Part shown: positions 33,705 through 42,672 of the stretch, piece by piece
Numbering within the stretch: position 1 is the stretch's first letter
Layout of the letters: each line of letters begins with the position of its first letter
NCBI RefSeq assembly: GCF_023898865.1
Contig: NZ_JAGSOV010000055.1
Location: 24,759 to 88,758 of the forward strand
Direction of reading: 5' to 3'
From: Pseudonocardia humida
GTDB lineage: Bacteria; Actinomycetota; Actinomycetes; Mycobacteriales; Pseudonocardiaceae
DNA length: 64,000 bases
Translations under genes and position numbers: made by a program
The notes under the pieces: model-generated
Told to the model about the DNA's origin: nothing
Databases searched by the model: none
What the model saw: the letters and a program-made list of their open reading frames with translations, nothing else

Positions 33705-34589
33705 ATGATCGCACTGGACCGGCTGACCAAGCGCTACGGCGACACGACCGCCGTGGACGACCTCACCCTGGAGCTGACGCCGGGCGTGGTGACCGGCTTC
33801 CTCGGGCCGAACGGCGCCGGGAAGTCCACCACCATGCGCATGATCCTCGGCCTGGACGCGCCCACCTCCGGAACCGTCCTGGTCGACGGCCGCCGCTACC
33901 GCGACCTCACCCGGCCGCTGCACACGATCGGCGCGCTGCTCGACGCCAGGGCCGTGCACCCGGCCCGCAGCGGCCGCGACCACCTGCGCGCCGTGGCGCG
34001 CAGCCAGGGCATCGGCTCCTCCCGGGTCGAGGAGGTGCTGGCGCTCACCGGGATGAGCGAAGCGGCCCGCCGGCGGGCCGGCACCTACTCGCTGGGCATG
34101 AGCCAGCGGCTCGGCATCGCCGGGGCGCTGCTGGGCGACCCCGGGGTGCTGATGCTCGACGAGCCGGTCAACGGCCTGGACCCGGACGGCGTGCGCTGGA
34201 TCCGCACCCTGCTGCGGTCGCTGGCCGCCGAGGGCCGCACGGTGTTCGTCTCCTCGCACCTGATGAGCGAGATGGAGCGCACCGCCGACCGGTTGGTCAT
34301 CCTCGGCCGGGGCCGGTTGATCGCCGACGAGCTGACCGAGCGCCTGCTGGCCGGCGACGGCGTCCGGGTGCGCGGCCCGCACCTGCGGCCGCTGGCCGAC
34401 GCGCTGCCGGGCGCGCGGTGGACCGGGCCCGGCGAGCTGACGGTCCCCGGGCTGACCGGCGAGCAGGTCGGCCGCAAGGCCCTCGAACTCGGCCTGGTGA
34501 TCAGCGAGCTGGGCCCGATCGGGACGTCTCTGGAGGACTCCTACCTGCACCTGACCGCCAGCAGCACCGAGTACGGAGCCCGCCCGTGA
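33705..34589 (+). CDS. ABC exporter ATP-binding protein
   Basis: A 294-residue ATPase of the DrrA/BcrA-like exporter class. It shows Walker A GPNGAGKST near residue 36, the variant signature YSLGMSQRLGIAG near 131, Walker B LMLDEPVNGLDPDG near 150, and SSHLMSEME near 185. The C-terminal ~85 residues are family-typical and end in LEDSYLHLTA. GTG-linked overlap with the permease downstream. Function: drives export of a lipid, peptide or drug-like compound under control of the flanking two-component system. Confidence 0.9.
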   Translation: MIALDRLTKRYGDTTAVDDLTLELTPGVVTGFLGPNGAGKSTTMRMILGLDAPTSGTVLVDGRRYRDLTRPLHTIGALLDARAVHPARSGRDHLRAVARSQGIGSSRVEEVLALTGMSEAARRRAGTYSLGMSQRLGIAGALLGDPGVLMLDEPVNGLDPDGVRWIRTLLRSLAAEGRTVFVSSHLMSEMERTADRLVILGRGRLIADELTERLLAGDGVRVRGPHLRPLADALPGARWTGPGELTVPGLTGEQVGRKALELGLVISELGPIGTSLEDSYLHLTASSTEYGARP

Positions 34590-35338
34590 CCGCCCTGACC
34601 CGCGCCGCCGCCGCCGAGTGGCTCAAGCTGCGCACCTTGCGCTCCACCTGGTGGTTCCTCGGTGGGGCACTGGCGCTCATGCTGCTGGTGGCGATGCTGG
34701 ACGCGAGCGACACCGCTGCCGCCCTGCGCGCGCAGGGCGGTGCAGCCGGCTCGGTCGACGCGGCCGCACCGGCGATGAGCGCGCTGCCCTGGGCGCGCGT
34801 GGTCCTCGGTGCGCTGGGCCTGCTCGTGATGACCAGCGAGTTCGCCACCCGCAGCATCATGGTCACGCTGGCCTGCACGCCGTCGCGGACCCGGCTGCTG
34901 CTGGCGAAGGCCTGCGTGGTGGTCGCCGCGGTGTTCGCGGCCGGGGTGGTGCTCGCCGCGCTCACGGTGGCGGCCAGCGCGCCCCTGCTGGGGGAGTACG
35001 TCGACCTCGACGCCGGGGTGCTCGGCGGACAACTCCTGACCATGGGCGCGCACCTGGCGCTGGTGGCCGCGCTGGCCCTCGGGCTGGGCGCGCTCGTGCG
35101 CCGGTCCGCCGGCGCGCTCACCGTGCTGTTCGTGCTGCTGCTGGTGCTGCCACTGGTGCTGCAGGAGGCGGCCGACCCGCTGGGCGCCGAGTTCCTCGTC
35201 ACCGCAGCCGATTTCACCCCGGGCCCGGCCGCTGACCGCTTCATGGCCGGGGAGTCCGTGTTCGGCCTGGTGCTCGCCGGATGGGCCGTGGTGGCCGTGG
35301 CCGCCGGCGCATGGGCACTGCGGGCCAGGGACGCCTGA
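34586..35338 (+). CDS. ABC exporter permease
   Basis: A 250-residue membrane protein with about six hydrophobic segments. It begins AAEWLKLRTLRSTWWFLGG, the typical cytoplasmic lead-in of ABC-2-type permeases, and contains FATRSIMVTLACTPSRTRLLLAK near residue 86, as in DrrB/BcrB-like proteins. The GTG start overlaps the ATPase stop. It ends 12 bases before the convergent response-regulator stop. Confidence 0.87.
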   Translation: MTALTRAAAAEWLKLRTLRSTWWFLGGALALMLLVAMLDASDTAAALRAQGGAAGSVDAAAPAMSALPWARVVLGALGLLVMTSEFATRSIMVTLACTPSRTRLLLAKACVVVAAVFAAGVVLAALTVAASAPLLGEYVDLDAGVLGGQLLTMGAHLALVAALALGLGALVRRSAGALTVLFVLLLVLPLVLQEAADPLGAEFLVTAADFTPGPAADRFMAGESVFGLVLAGWAVVAVAAGAWALRARDA

Positions 35339-35350
35339 GCGCCCGCCGGC

Positions 35351-36031
35351 CTACCCGCCGGTGCCGTGGGCGCTGTGCTCGACCAGCCCGGCCTCGTGCG
35401 CCAGCACCGCGGCCTGGACCCGGTTGCGCACCTCCAGCCGGTTCAGCACAGCGCTCACGTGGGCCTTGACCGTCCCCTCCACCAGGTAGAGCCGCTCGCC
35501 GATCTCCGCGTTCGACAACCCGGCGCCGACGAGCGCCAGCACCTCGCGCTCGCGCGGCGACAACCTCGCGATCCGCTGCCGGGCGGCCGAGCGTCGACCC
35601 AGCAGACCGCCGCCGACCTCGATGACCCGGCGGGCGATCGGCGGGGACAGGTAGGCCGCCCCGTTGTGGGCCGCCCGGACCGCGGCCATCAGCTCGTACG
35701 GGTCGCCCGACTTGAGCAGGAACCCGCTCGCCCCGGCGTCCAGGGCCGCGGCGACGTACTCGTCCTCGGAGAACGTCGTCAGCACCACCACCGCCACCTG
35801 CGGCTGTGCGCGGCGCAGCTCGACGGCCGCACCGAGGCCGTCCAGGACCGGCATCCGGATGTCGAGCAGGGCCACGTCCGGGCGGTGGGCGCGGGCGAGG
35901 TCGAGCACCTCGCGCCCGTCTCCCGCCTCGGCCACGACCTCGATGTCGGGGGCGGCGCCCAGGATCGCCCGCACGCCGGCCCGGACCACCGCCTCGTCGT
36001 CGGCCAGCAGCACGCGGATCACGGTGTGCAC
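35351..36031 (-). CDS. NarL/LuxR family response regulator
   Basis: A 226-residue regulator. The receiver domain has acidic DD at 11-12 (LLADDEAV), phosphoacceptor Asp in VALLDIRMP near residue 55, Thr in VVVLTTFSEDEYV near 83 and Lys in GFLLKSGDP near 107. The C-terminal LuxR HTH is LSPREREVLALVGAGLSNAEIGERLYLVEGTVKAHVS in outline (residues ~155-192). GTG at 36031 or 36022 could be the start. The kinase gene lies on the far side of the exporter, so together they form a sensing-and-export unit. Confidence 0.9.
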   Translation of the reverse strand: MHTVIRVLLADDEAVVRAGVRAILGAAPDIEVVAEAGDGREVLDLARAHRPDVALLDIRMPVLDGLGAAVELRRAQPQVAVVVLTTFSEDEYVAAALDAGASGFLLKSGDPYELMAAVRAAHNGAAYLSPPIARRVIEVGGGLLGRRSAARQRIARLSPREREVLALVGAGLSNAEIGERLYLVEGTVKAHVSAVLNRLEVRNRVQAAVLAHEAGLVEHSAHGTGG

Positions 36032-36036
36032 GCTAG

Positions 36037-36055
36037 GCCGTGTTCCGCGGACACG
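36037..36055 (-). terminator. hairpin between reductase and response-regulator genes
   Basis: CCGTGT (36037-36042) pairs with ACACGG (36050-36055) and the inner bases also pair partly, giving a GC-rich stem just downstream of the short-chain reductase stop and upstream of the response regulator. There is no T-run, so it could equally be an operator dyad for the regulator. Confidence 0.35.
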
Positions 36056-36101
36056 GCCCAGTGGCCTGGTGCGCAGCGCTGACCGGCCGGTCCGGGGCCC
36101 C

Positions 36102-37133
36102 CTACTCGGCTCCCGCGGCAGCGGCCGGGCGTCCCGCCGTGAGCAGCCGCTCGCTCAGCTCCCAGAGCCGCCGTGCCGACGCCGGGTCGACAGCGTGCGG
36201 CACGACATCGGAGGTGACGATCGGCTCGGTGCCGAAGGCGCTGGGCTGCGGCGGGGCCTCGTCCAACGGGGAGATGTCGTTGTTCTTCAGGTAGACACCG
36301 CCGATCCCGGCGAGCAGCGGGCTGGCCGCGGCGAACACGATGGTGCCGGCTCCCTGTTGCGGCGTCTTCTTCTCGCGGTCGGGGTCGATGATCGGCCGAC
36401 CGGAATCGTCGATCAGTCCCATCGCCAGGTTCGCGGCCCGCACCTGGTCGTCGGGCGTCGAGGAGCCCAGGTTCGTGGTGACGACGATGCCGGGGTGCAC
36501 GGCGTAGCCGCGGACTCCCTCCGCGGCCCATCGCCGGTCCAGCTCGACGGTGAACAGCACGTTGGCGGTCTTGGACTGGGCGTAGCCGAGGATGGGGTCG
36601 TAGCCGGTGGTGAAGTGGGGGTCGTCCCAGCGGATGTCGGAGATCCGCTGGGCCCCGGAGGTCACGGTGACGACCCGGGCGCCGTGAGCAGCGCGCAGCG
36701 CGGGCAGCAGGCCCAGCGTCAGCTGGAAGTGGCCGAGGTGGTTGGTCGCGAACTGCGACTCGTAGCCGCGCGCGTCGCGGACCAGTGGGCCGCCCATGAT
36801 GCCGGCGCCGTTGATCAGGATGTGCAGCGGACGGCCGGAGTCGAGGTACCGGGTGGCGAAGGCGTCGATCGACGTCGGGTCGAGGAGGTCCAGCCGGCTG
36901 ATCTCGACGCGCGGGAGTCCGGCCAGCGCGGGGGCCGCCCGGTCCGGGTGGCGCGAGCCCACGGTGACGGCCGCCCCCGCCTGGCTGAGCGCCCGGGTGG
37001 CCTCCAGGCCGAGCCCGGAGTGACCGCCGGTGACGACGACGTTCCGGCCGGCCAGGTCGATGCCCGCGAGGACCTCGTCGGCCGTCGACGACGCGGTGAA
37101 GCCGGTTCCGATGGGGTGTTGCTTCTGGGGCAT
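36102..37133 (-). CDS. short-chain dehydrogenase/reductase, retinol-dehydrogenase-like
   Basis: A 343-residue SDR. The ATG at 37133 (MPQKQHPIGTGF) is chosen; a longer frame upstream has no ribosome site. The NAD(P) site is VVVTGGHSGLGLEATRAL near residues 32-50, NGAGIMGG (variant NAG) near 105, catalytic Ser in VTVTSGAQRIS near 157 and YAQSK near 184. A ~60-residue C-terminal extension follows (YLKNNDISPLDEAP), as in the WW-domain oxidoreductase/retinol dehydrogenase-like group. It is divergent from an AraC-type regulator 73 bases away, its probable controller. Confidence 0.87.
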   Translation of the reverse strand: MPQKQHPIGTGFTASSTADEVLAGIDLAGRNVVVTGGHSGLGLEATRALSQAGAAVTVGSRHPDRAAPALAGLPRVEISRLDLLDPTSIDAFATRYLDSGRPLHILINGAGIMGGPLVRDARGYESQFATNHLGHFQLTLGLLPALRAAHGARVVTVTSGAQRISDIRWDDPHFTTGYDPILGYAQSKTANVLFTVELDRRWAAEGVRGYAVHPGIVVTTNLGSSTPDDQVRAANLAMGLIDDSGRPIIDPDREKKTPQQGAGTIVFAAASPLLAGIGGVYLKNNDISPLDEAPPQPSAFGTEPIVTSDVVPHAVDPASARRLWELSERLLTAGRPAAAAGAE

Positions 37134-37206
37134 GGCACCACTCTGCGCCCGACCGGCCGTACTGTGAATCATCGCCGGTCCATGAAATCTGTGCGATAGT
37201 ACGAGC

Positions 37207-38208
37207 TTGGTCGGTGATCGATTGTCCGAGGTGTTCGACCTGGTCGAGGTTCGCGGACTCCTGTCCGGCGGGTTGGCGGTGCGGGGCCCGTGGGTGTCGC
37301 GCGCCGGGATCGATCACCCGCTGAAGTTCTTCGCGATGCTCCGCGGTCGGGCCCGGCTGGTCACCGACGGCGTCCACGGGATGATCGAGCTCGAGCCGGG
37401 CGACGTCGCCGTCCTGAACAACCGGTCGTGGCTGGAGGTCGAGGGCGGCACCGGCGACGGACCGCGTCGCGAGGTGACGCCCGCGGCGGACTTCCCCGCC
37501 GCCGACTTCATCCGTGCCGACGGCGGTACCGACGTCCTCGTCGGCGGTCACGTCGACCTCAATCCCACCGGTCGGGCACTGCTGCTGCAGGCGCTCCCGC
37601 CGGTGGCGCACGTCCGGGCATCGGCTGCCGCGGCGGGCAACCTGCGCGGCACCCTCCACCGGCTGTTCGACGAGGTGACCGGGGACCGGATGGGCTCCGC
37701 GTTCGCCATCCGGCAGTACGGCCAGCTCCTGGTGCTCGAGGTGCTGCGCGCCTACGTCGGCCAGACCGAGCTGCCCCCGGGATGGCTGCGGGCGCTGACC
37801 GACGAACGGCTGCGCCCGGCGCTCGGCCTCATGCACGCCGAACCCGGGAAGCGCTGGGGTCTGGAGGACCTGGCGCGGGCCGCGGCGATGTCGCGGACGT
37901 CGTTCGCCGAACGCTTCCGGGCAACGGCGGGCGTGCCGCCGCTGACCTACCTGAACCGCTGGCGGATGCTGTTGGCGCAGCGCGCGCTCCGGGACGGCGA
38001 TGCCCGCGTCGGTTCACTGGCGTTCGACCTGGGCTACGCGTCGGAGAGCGCGTTCAGTACCGCGTTCAAACGAGAGGTGGGCGAATCACCGCTGCGCTAC
38101 CGCCGCCGGGTGCGCGATGAGGACTCCGGAGCACGGCTGGAGCACACTCGCCGCTGGTCGGCCGCGGCGGGGCCCGCCGCGCCGCCTACCGCCGCTCCTT
38201 CGGGATGA
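37207..38208 (+). CDS. AraC family transcriptional regulator
   Basis: A 333-residue regulator with an N-terminal cupin (AraC_binding/Cupin_6: GPWVSRAGIDHPLKFFAML, ELEPGDVAVLNN) and a C-terminal double HTH (WGLEDLARAAAMSRTSFAERFRATAG, residues ~217-242, and SLAFDLGYASESAFSTAFKREVG near 278). TTG 37207 is the first start after a stop, and GTG 37231 is an alternative. The 3' end overlaps the convergent PspC gene by 23 bases. Ligand unknown; likely controls the divergent reductase. Confidence 0.88.
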   Translation: MVGDRLSEVFDLVEVRGLLSGGLAVRGPWVSRAGIDHPLKFFAMLRGRARLVTDGVHGMIELEPGDVAVLNNRSWLEVEGGTGDGPRREVTPAADFPAADFIRADGGTDVLVGGHVDLNPTGRALLLQALPPVAHVRASAAAAGNLRGTLHRLFDEVTGDRMGSAFAIRQYGQLLVLEVLRAYVGQTELPPGWLRALTDERLRPALGLMHAEPGKRWGLEDLARAAAMSRTSFAERFRATAGVPPLTYLNRWRMLLAQRALRDGDARVGSLAFDLGYASESAFSTAFKREVGESPLRYRRRVRDEDSGARLEHTRRWSAAAGPAAPPTAAPSG

Positions 38209-38371
38209 TGATCCACAGGATGATGTAGGCCAGCTCACCGGCACCGACCAGCCCGAAGATCACGAAGACGAGGCGGACGAGACCGCGGGACAGGTTGAAC
38301 CGGTCCGCGAGCGCGGCGCACACCCCGGCGATCAACTTCCCGGAACCGGGTCTGACGAGTCGAGAGGCCAT
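38186..38371 (-). CDS. PspC domain protein
   Basis: A 61-residue protein made almost entirely of the PspC domain: LVRPGSGKLIAGVCAALADRF, LSRGLVRLVFVIFG, then a hydrophobic helix (GELAYIILWIIIPKERR). In phage-shock systems PspC is an inner-membrane protein that helps sense envelope stress; many actinomycetes carry short stand-alone versions such as this. ATG 38371 is chosen because the short size fits the domain exactly. Confidence 0.85.
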   Translation of the reverse strand: MASRLVRPGSGKLIAGVCAALADRFNLSRGLVRLVFVIFGLVGAGELAYIILWIIIPKERR

Positions 38372-38473
38372 GGCGCGACCGTAGTACCCGATCGCCCCGT
38401 GCACGGTCAGATCCGGGCGCAGAACTCGCGGGTGCGCTGACCGGCACCACCTGCTGCGGGCCGGAGCCGGAGA

Positions 38474-41230
38474 TCAGAGAGTCCCGACGCCTGCTGTCCG
38501 GCGCCGGAACGCGTCCGCGCTGTCGCGGCAGATGGACGCGAGCTGGGTGTGGACCTGGTCGGCGGTGGAGGGGTGGAGCTCGGCGAGCAGGGTCCGGGCC
38601 TGCGTCCACTCGGCCCGGGCGGCCACCTGGTCGCCGGCGAGGTGGTGGCAGGCGCCGAGGTGGGCGCGGCAGCTGGCCTCGGCGTACCGGTCGGCGATCG
38701 CCCGGAACAGGTCCAGTGCGTGACGGTAGCTCGACGCGGCCCGCGCGGTGTCGCCCACGTGGAGGTGGATGTCGGCCAGGCACGACCACGTGTGCGCCTC
38801 GAACGGGCGGTTGCCCAGCGCCTGGTGCCGCGCGAGCGCCTGCTCGCAGACGGCAAGCCCTTCGCTGTGGCGCCCCGCCAATCCGTGGTATCGGCCGAGG
38901 TCGGTGAGCGCGATGGCGTGCCCGACGTGGTCGCCGAGCTGCTCGAACAGCTCGCCGGCGCAGCGCGCTGCCTGGAACGCGGCCGCGTTGTCGCCCTGCA
39001 ACCCGTGCACCAGGCTGCGGTAGTAGTGCGTCCACGCGTGGCCGGCGGGCTCCCCGGGCGAGCGCTCCAGGGCGGCGTCGAGGTGGCGGTGCGCGTCGTC
39101 GAACCGACCCAGGTCGGCCAGCGCGGCGGCCAGGTCGTGGCGCACGCGGACCTCTGAGGTCCGCTCGCCCGACCGCTGGACGGCGGCCAGCGCGGCGAGC
39201 TGCGACTCGGCGCGATCGTGCCAGCGGCCCTGCCGGTGCAGCGCGACGAACCAGGCCTGCGCCAGGTCGCGGACCCGCCGGTCGAGGTGCAGGTCGGCGG
39301 CGAGACGCTGGACGGCGAGCAGGGTGCTGCGCTCGGCGGCGAACCAGGCCGTCGCCTCGGCGGCGGCCTGCGGGTCGGGTGGGCCGGTGCCGGTCAGGTG
39401 CGCCGCGGCCGCGCGGGCGGTGTCGACGTGGTACTCGACGATGCGGTGCCGCGCGGCGTTCCCGTCCCCGTCCGCGTCGTGCGCGGCGCAGAGCTCGACC
39501 GCGTAGGCGCGCAGCAGGTCGTGGCACGAGTAGCGACCCGAGGCGTCGCGGGTGAGCAGGGTGACCCGGGTCAGCTCGGCCAGCAGGGGCAGCGCGCGCG
39601 GGACGGGCAGGCCGGCCAGGGCGGCCGCGGCGGCGACGGACACGTCGGGGCCCGGGTGCAGCCCGGCGACCAGGCGGAACAGCCGTGCCGCCGCGGCGCC
39701 CAGCCGGTCGTAGGACCACGAGAAGATCGCCCGCACGTCGAGGGTGCGGTTGAGGGCGTCCAGGGTCGGCCGGAGTTCACCGGCCAGCGCGCCCAGCGGC
39801 TGCGCCGGATCGATCGCGGCCCGGGCCCCGACGATCGCCAGCGCCAGCGGCAGCCCCGAACAGCGGCGCACGATCTCGTCGACGGCGTCCGGATCCTCGG
39901 CGACCCGCGCCGGGCCGACTCGGAGGGCGAGCAGCCGGCCGGCCTCGTCCGCCGGTAGGGGGTCGAGGGTGAGCGGGTGCGCGCCGTGCGTGACGACGAG
40001 CCCGGCGAGGTGGTCGCGGCTGGTCACGAGCACGAGGCAGCCGGGGGCGCCGGGTACCAGCGGGGCGGCGTGATCGGCGTCGCGCGCGTTGTCGAGGAGC
40101 ACGATCATGCGCCGGTCGGCGAGCAGGCTGCGGTAGAGCCCGAGCTGGGCCGCCGCGCTGTCGGGGACGAGGTCCGGCGCCACGCCCAGCGCCGCGAGCA
40201 GCTCGCGGACGGCAGCCGCCGACGACACGGCCTCGCCCGCCGGGGCGTACCCGCGGAGGTCGACGTGGAGCTGGCCGTCCGGGAAGCGGGCGGCCAGCCG
40301 GTGCGCCCAGTGCACGGCCAGGGCCGTCTTGCCGACGCCCGCCATCCCGGCGATCACCACGACCTGCGGCGACGCGGCCGTCGACCCACCGGGCGGGCGG
40401 ATCAGCGCGTCCAGCTCGGCCAGCTCGGCCGCGCGCCCGGCGAACGCGGCGACGGCCGCCGGCAGCTGCCGCGGCACCGTTCCGATCGGCGGCGGGCCGC
40501 CGCCCGAGAGCAACGCCTCGTGGATCCGCCGCAGCTCCGGGCCGGGGTCGGCGCCGAGCTCATCGGCGAGCCGTCGGCGGAGGACCTCGTACCGCTCCAG
40601 CGCCTCCGCGGGTCGACCGGCCGACTCCAGCACGCGCAGCAGCCGCAGCCAGAGCGACTCGCGCATCGGGTGCCGGGCGGCGAGGGCGGCGAGCTCGGCC
40701 GGCTGCGGACACGTTCCCCGCGCGAGATCGAGATCCACCCGCCGCTCGATCGCGGCGAGGTAGCGCTCCTCGAGCTCCAGGGCCGCGGGCCACTCCAGCC
40801 AGTCGGAGCGGATCCCGTCGAAGGGCGTGCCGCGCCAGAGCGACAGCGCGGTGTCGAGCCGGGAGCGCTCGGTCGCGGGGGTGGCGGTGGCCGCGGCGGC
40901 CTCGTCGAGCAGCCGACCGAAGCGCAGCGCGTCGACGTGGTCCGGTTCCGTCGCCAGCAGGTAGCCGCCCGGCCGGGCCGCCACGAGCTGCCCGCCGACC
41001 GGACCCAGTGCGCGCCGCAGCCGCTTGACCGCGGTCCGGACGTTGGTGCGCGGGTCACCCCGCAGCTGCGCGCCCCACACGGCGGCGGCCAACCGGTCGG
41101 CCGGGACGGTGGCGCGGCCGGCCGACATCGCCAGTACGGCCAGCGTCGCGCGCACCCGCCCGCGCGGCAGCTCGACCGGCCGGCCGTCGACCGACACGCG
41201 CAGCGGCCCCAGCAGCTCGACGGTCAGCAA
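38474..41230 (-). CDS. SARP/AfsR-type transcriptional regulator with NTPase and TPR domains
   Basis: A 918-residue regulator, start TTG 41230 (MLTVELLGPLRVSVDGRPVE). An OmpR-like winged helix occupies residues ~1-95 and the bacterial transcriptional activation domain ~98-240 (EERYLAAIERRVDLDLARG, HPMRESLWLRLLRVLESAGRPAEALERYE). An NB-ARC/STAND NTPase follows, with Walker A GMAGVGKTALAVHWAHRL near 294 and a Walker B-like MIVLLDNARDADH near 375. The C-terminal ~300 residues are TPR repeats (LADLGRFDDAHRHLDAALE, LTDLGRYHGLAGRHSEGL). AfsR-like proteins activate secondary metabolism or stress genes in an NTP-dependent way. It is divergent from the reductase at 41342; no biosynthetic cluster is visible here. 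Confidence 0.9.
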   Translation of the reverse strand: MLTVELLGPLRVSVDGRPVELPRGRVRATLAVLAMSAGRATVPADRLAAAVWGAQLRGDPRTNVRTAVKRLRRALGPVGGQLVAARPGGYLLATEPDHVDALRFGRLLDEAAAATATPATERSRLDTALSLWRGTPFDGIRSDWLEWPAALELEERYLAAIERRVDLDLARGTCPQPAELAALAARHPMRESLWLRLLRVLESAGRPAEALERYEVLRRRLADELGADPGPELRRIHEALLSGGGPPPIGTVPRQLPAAVAAFAGRAAELAELDALIRPPGGSTAASPQVVVIAGMAGVGKTALAVHWAHRLAARFPDGQLHVDLRGYAPAGEAVSSAAAVRELLAALGVAPDLVPDSAAAQLGLYRSLLADRRMIVLLDNARDADHAAPLVPGAPGCLVLVTSRDHLAGLVVTHGAHPLTLDPLPADEAGRLLALRVGPARVAEDPDAVDEIVRRCSGLPLALAIVGARAAIDPAQPLGALAGELRPTLDALNRTLDVRAIFSWSYDRLGAAAARLFRLVAGLHPGPDVSVAAAAALAGLPVPRALPLLAELTRVTLLTRDASGRYSCHDLLRAYAVELCAAHDADGDGNAARHRIVEYHVDTARAAAAHLTGTGPPDPQAAAEATAWFAAERSTLLAVQRLAADLHLDRRVRDLAQAWFVALHRQGRWHDRAESQLAALAAVQRSGERTSEVRVRHDLAAALADLGRFDDAHRHLDAALERSPGEPAGHAWTHYYRSLVHGLQGDNAAAFQAARCAGELFEQLGDHVGHAIALTDLGRYHGLAGRHSEGLAVCEQALARHQALGNRPFEAHTWSCLADIHLHVGDTARAASSYRHALDLFRAIADRYAEASCRAHLGACHHLAGDQVAARAEWTQARTLLAELHPSTADQVHTQLASICRDSADAFRRRTAGVGTL

Positions 41231-41341
41231 GCCCGTCGCACCCCTTTCCCGTCCCGGCGCCGAGTGTCACGGCAGTGACCCGACTCTGTCACCGGTGATC
41301 GGCCAGGCTGTCGCTCCACCCGCACGAGACCGAGGAGCGCA

Positions 41342-41920
41342 ATGGGCACGGTGACGTTCGACATCAGCATGTCGCTGGACGGCTACTTCACGGCGACCGG
41401 GGTGACGGCGGAGGAACCTGTCGGCGCCGGGGGCCAGGTGTTGACCGAGTGGGCGATGGGCGGTGACCCGACCAGCAGCGAGGTGGCGGCGGCCGCGGTG
41501 TCCGACCTGGGCGCCATCATCTGCGGGCGCCGGACCTACGACACGTCGCTGCCCTGGTGGAAGGCCGACGGCCCGACCGGTCCGGCCCGGGTGCCGCTGT
41601 TCGTCGTGACCCACCGGCCGGCGGGCGAGGTGCCCGACAACGGCGTCTACACCTTCACCGACGGGATCGAGAGCGCGCTCCAGCAGGCCCGGGCGGCCGC
41701 CGGCGACCGCGACGTCGCCGTGATGGGCGGGGCGGACATCGGGCGGCAGTTCATCAGGGCGGGCCTGGTCGACCGGATCGGGATCCACCTGGTGCCCGTG
41801 CTGTTCGGGGCCGGCCAGCGGCTGTTCGACGACATCGGGCCCGAGCACATCCGGCTCGAGGTGGTGAGCGTGGCCGGCGCGGCGAAGGCGACCCACCTGG
41901 TCTACCGCGTCGTGAAGTGA
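41342..41920 (+). CDS. dihydrofolate reductase family (RibD C-terminal-like) protein
   Basis: A 192-residue protein starting MGTVTFDISMSLDGYFT, the usual opening of RibD_C/YwjB/YyaP-type reductases. It also has AIICGRRTYDTSLPWW near residue 60, VTHRPAGEVPDNGVYTFTDGIESALQQAR near 92-120, and GGADIGRQFIRAGLVDRIGIHLVPVLFGAGQRLFDD near 130-165. These proteins bind NADPH and are often annotated as deaminase-reductases, but the substrate of the stand-alone forms is usually unknown. Divergent from the SARP gene with a 111-base gap. Confidence 0.85.
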   Translation: MGTVTFDISMSLDGYFTATGVTAEEPVGAGGQVLTEWAMGGDPTSSEVAAAAVSDLGAIICGRRTYDTSLPWWKADGPTGPARVPLFVVTHRPAGEVPDNGVYTFTDGIESALQQARAAAGDRDVAVMGGADIGRQFIRAGLVDRIGIHLVPVLFGAGQRLFDDIGPEHIRLEVVSVAGAAKATHLVYRVVK

Positions 41921-41988
41921 TCGCCGGCAGTCCCGCAGGCGGCGCACCCTCCCGATACCCGCCGAGATCACCACCGCCCTGCACGAGC

Positions 41989-42660
41989 TCAGCCGCTGCC
42001 GGGGTCCGCGGTGATGACCTCGGGCTCGTCGACCGCGGCGATCCAGCGGATCGACCAGTCGTCACGGACGGTGGCGAAGGCGGTGTCGTCGAGACCGTAG
42101 GTCGAGACGATCACGTTCACGGGCCCGGGAACCGTGTCGTCCGGGTCGGCGCCGACGGAGACCAACCAGCCCTGCGGGGTCACCACGCTCGCCTCGTACC
42201 ACGGGGTCCCCGGCCCGACCAGCTCCACGACCTGCCGACCCGTCGCCCGGCCTGCGAGGTAGACGGTACGGCGGGCGCCCTTCGGGGCGGCTTCCAGGAA
42301 GAAGCGAAGCTGTTCGAGGTAGAACCGCCACCCCTCGGCGACGCCGTCGTAGAGGTCCTCCCACTTCGCGTCGGCGACGTCCGGGACCACCAGCCGCACG
42401 ATCGTGCGTGGGCCGTCCGCAGCCAGGGTGAGCGCGGTGCCGTCGTCGAAGGCGACGCGCTCGGGCGGGACCATCTCGGCGTCCTCGACGAAGGCGCGCA
42501 GCTCGGCCTCGAACCCGGCGGCCGGCCGTTCCGGCCGACCGCCGTGGCGCTGCTCGTAGTCGTAGCCGAACCATTCGCGCAGGCCGTCGGTGGTGCTGAC
42601 CGCCCGCCAGACCTCCTCCCGGGGTGCGTTGACCAGCAGTTCCAGAATCGGCCGTTCCAC
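41989..42660 (-). CDS. SRPBCC/AHSA1-domain protein
   Basis: A 223-residue protein. The N-terminal ~145 residues form an AHSA1-like START fold (LELLVNAPREEVWRAVSTTDGLREWFGYDYE near the N-terminus; WEDLYDGVAEGWRFYLEQLRFFLE near 122). The C-terminal ~80 residues (WYEASVVTPQGWLVSVG) look like a second partial copy of the fold. It lies 12 bases downstream of an ArsR-like regulator on the same strand, a very common pairing in actinomycetes in which the pair responds to a hydrophobic ligand or stress; the exact role is unknown. Confidence 0.82.
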   Translation of the reverse strand: MERPILELLVNAPREEVWRAVSTTDGLREWFGYDYEQRHGGRPERPAAGFEAELRAFVEDAEMVPPERVAFDDGTALTLAADGPRTIVRLVVPDVADAKWEDLYDGVAEGWRFYLEQLRFFLEAAPKGARRTVYLAGRATGRQVVELVGPGTPWYEASVVTPQGWLVSVGADPDDTVPGPVNVIVSTYGLDDTAFATVRDDWSIRWIAAVDEPEVITADPGSG

Positions 42661-42672
42661 GGGTTTTCCTCC

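Noticed and set aside
38474..41230. Possible secondary-metabolite cluster because of the SARP regulator
   Set aside because: No polyketide, peptide or terpene biosynthetic genes flank it; neighbours are ordinary reductase and stress genes.
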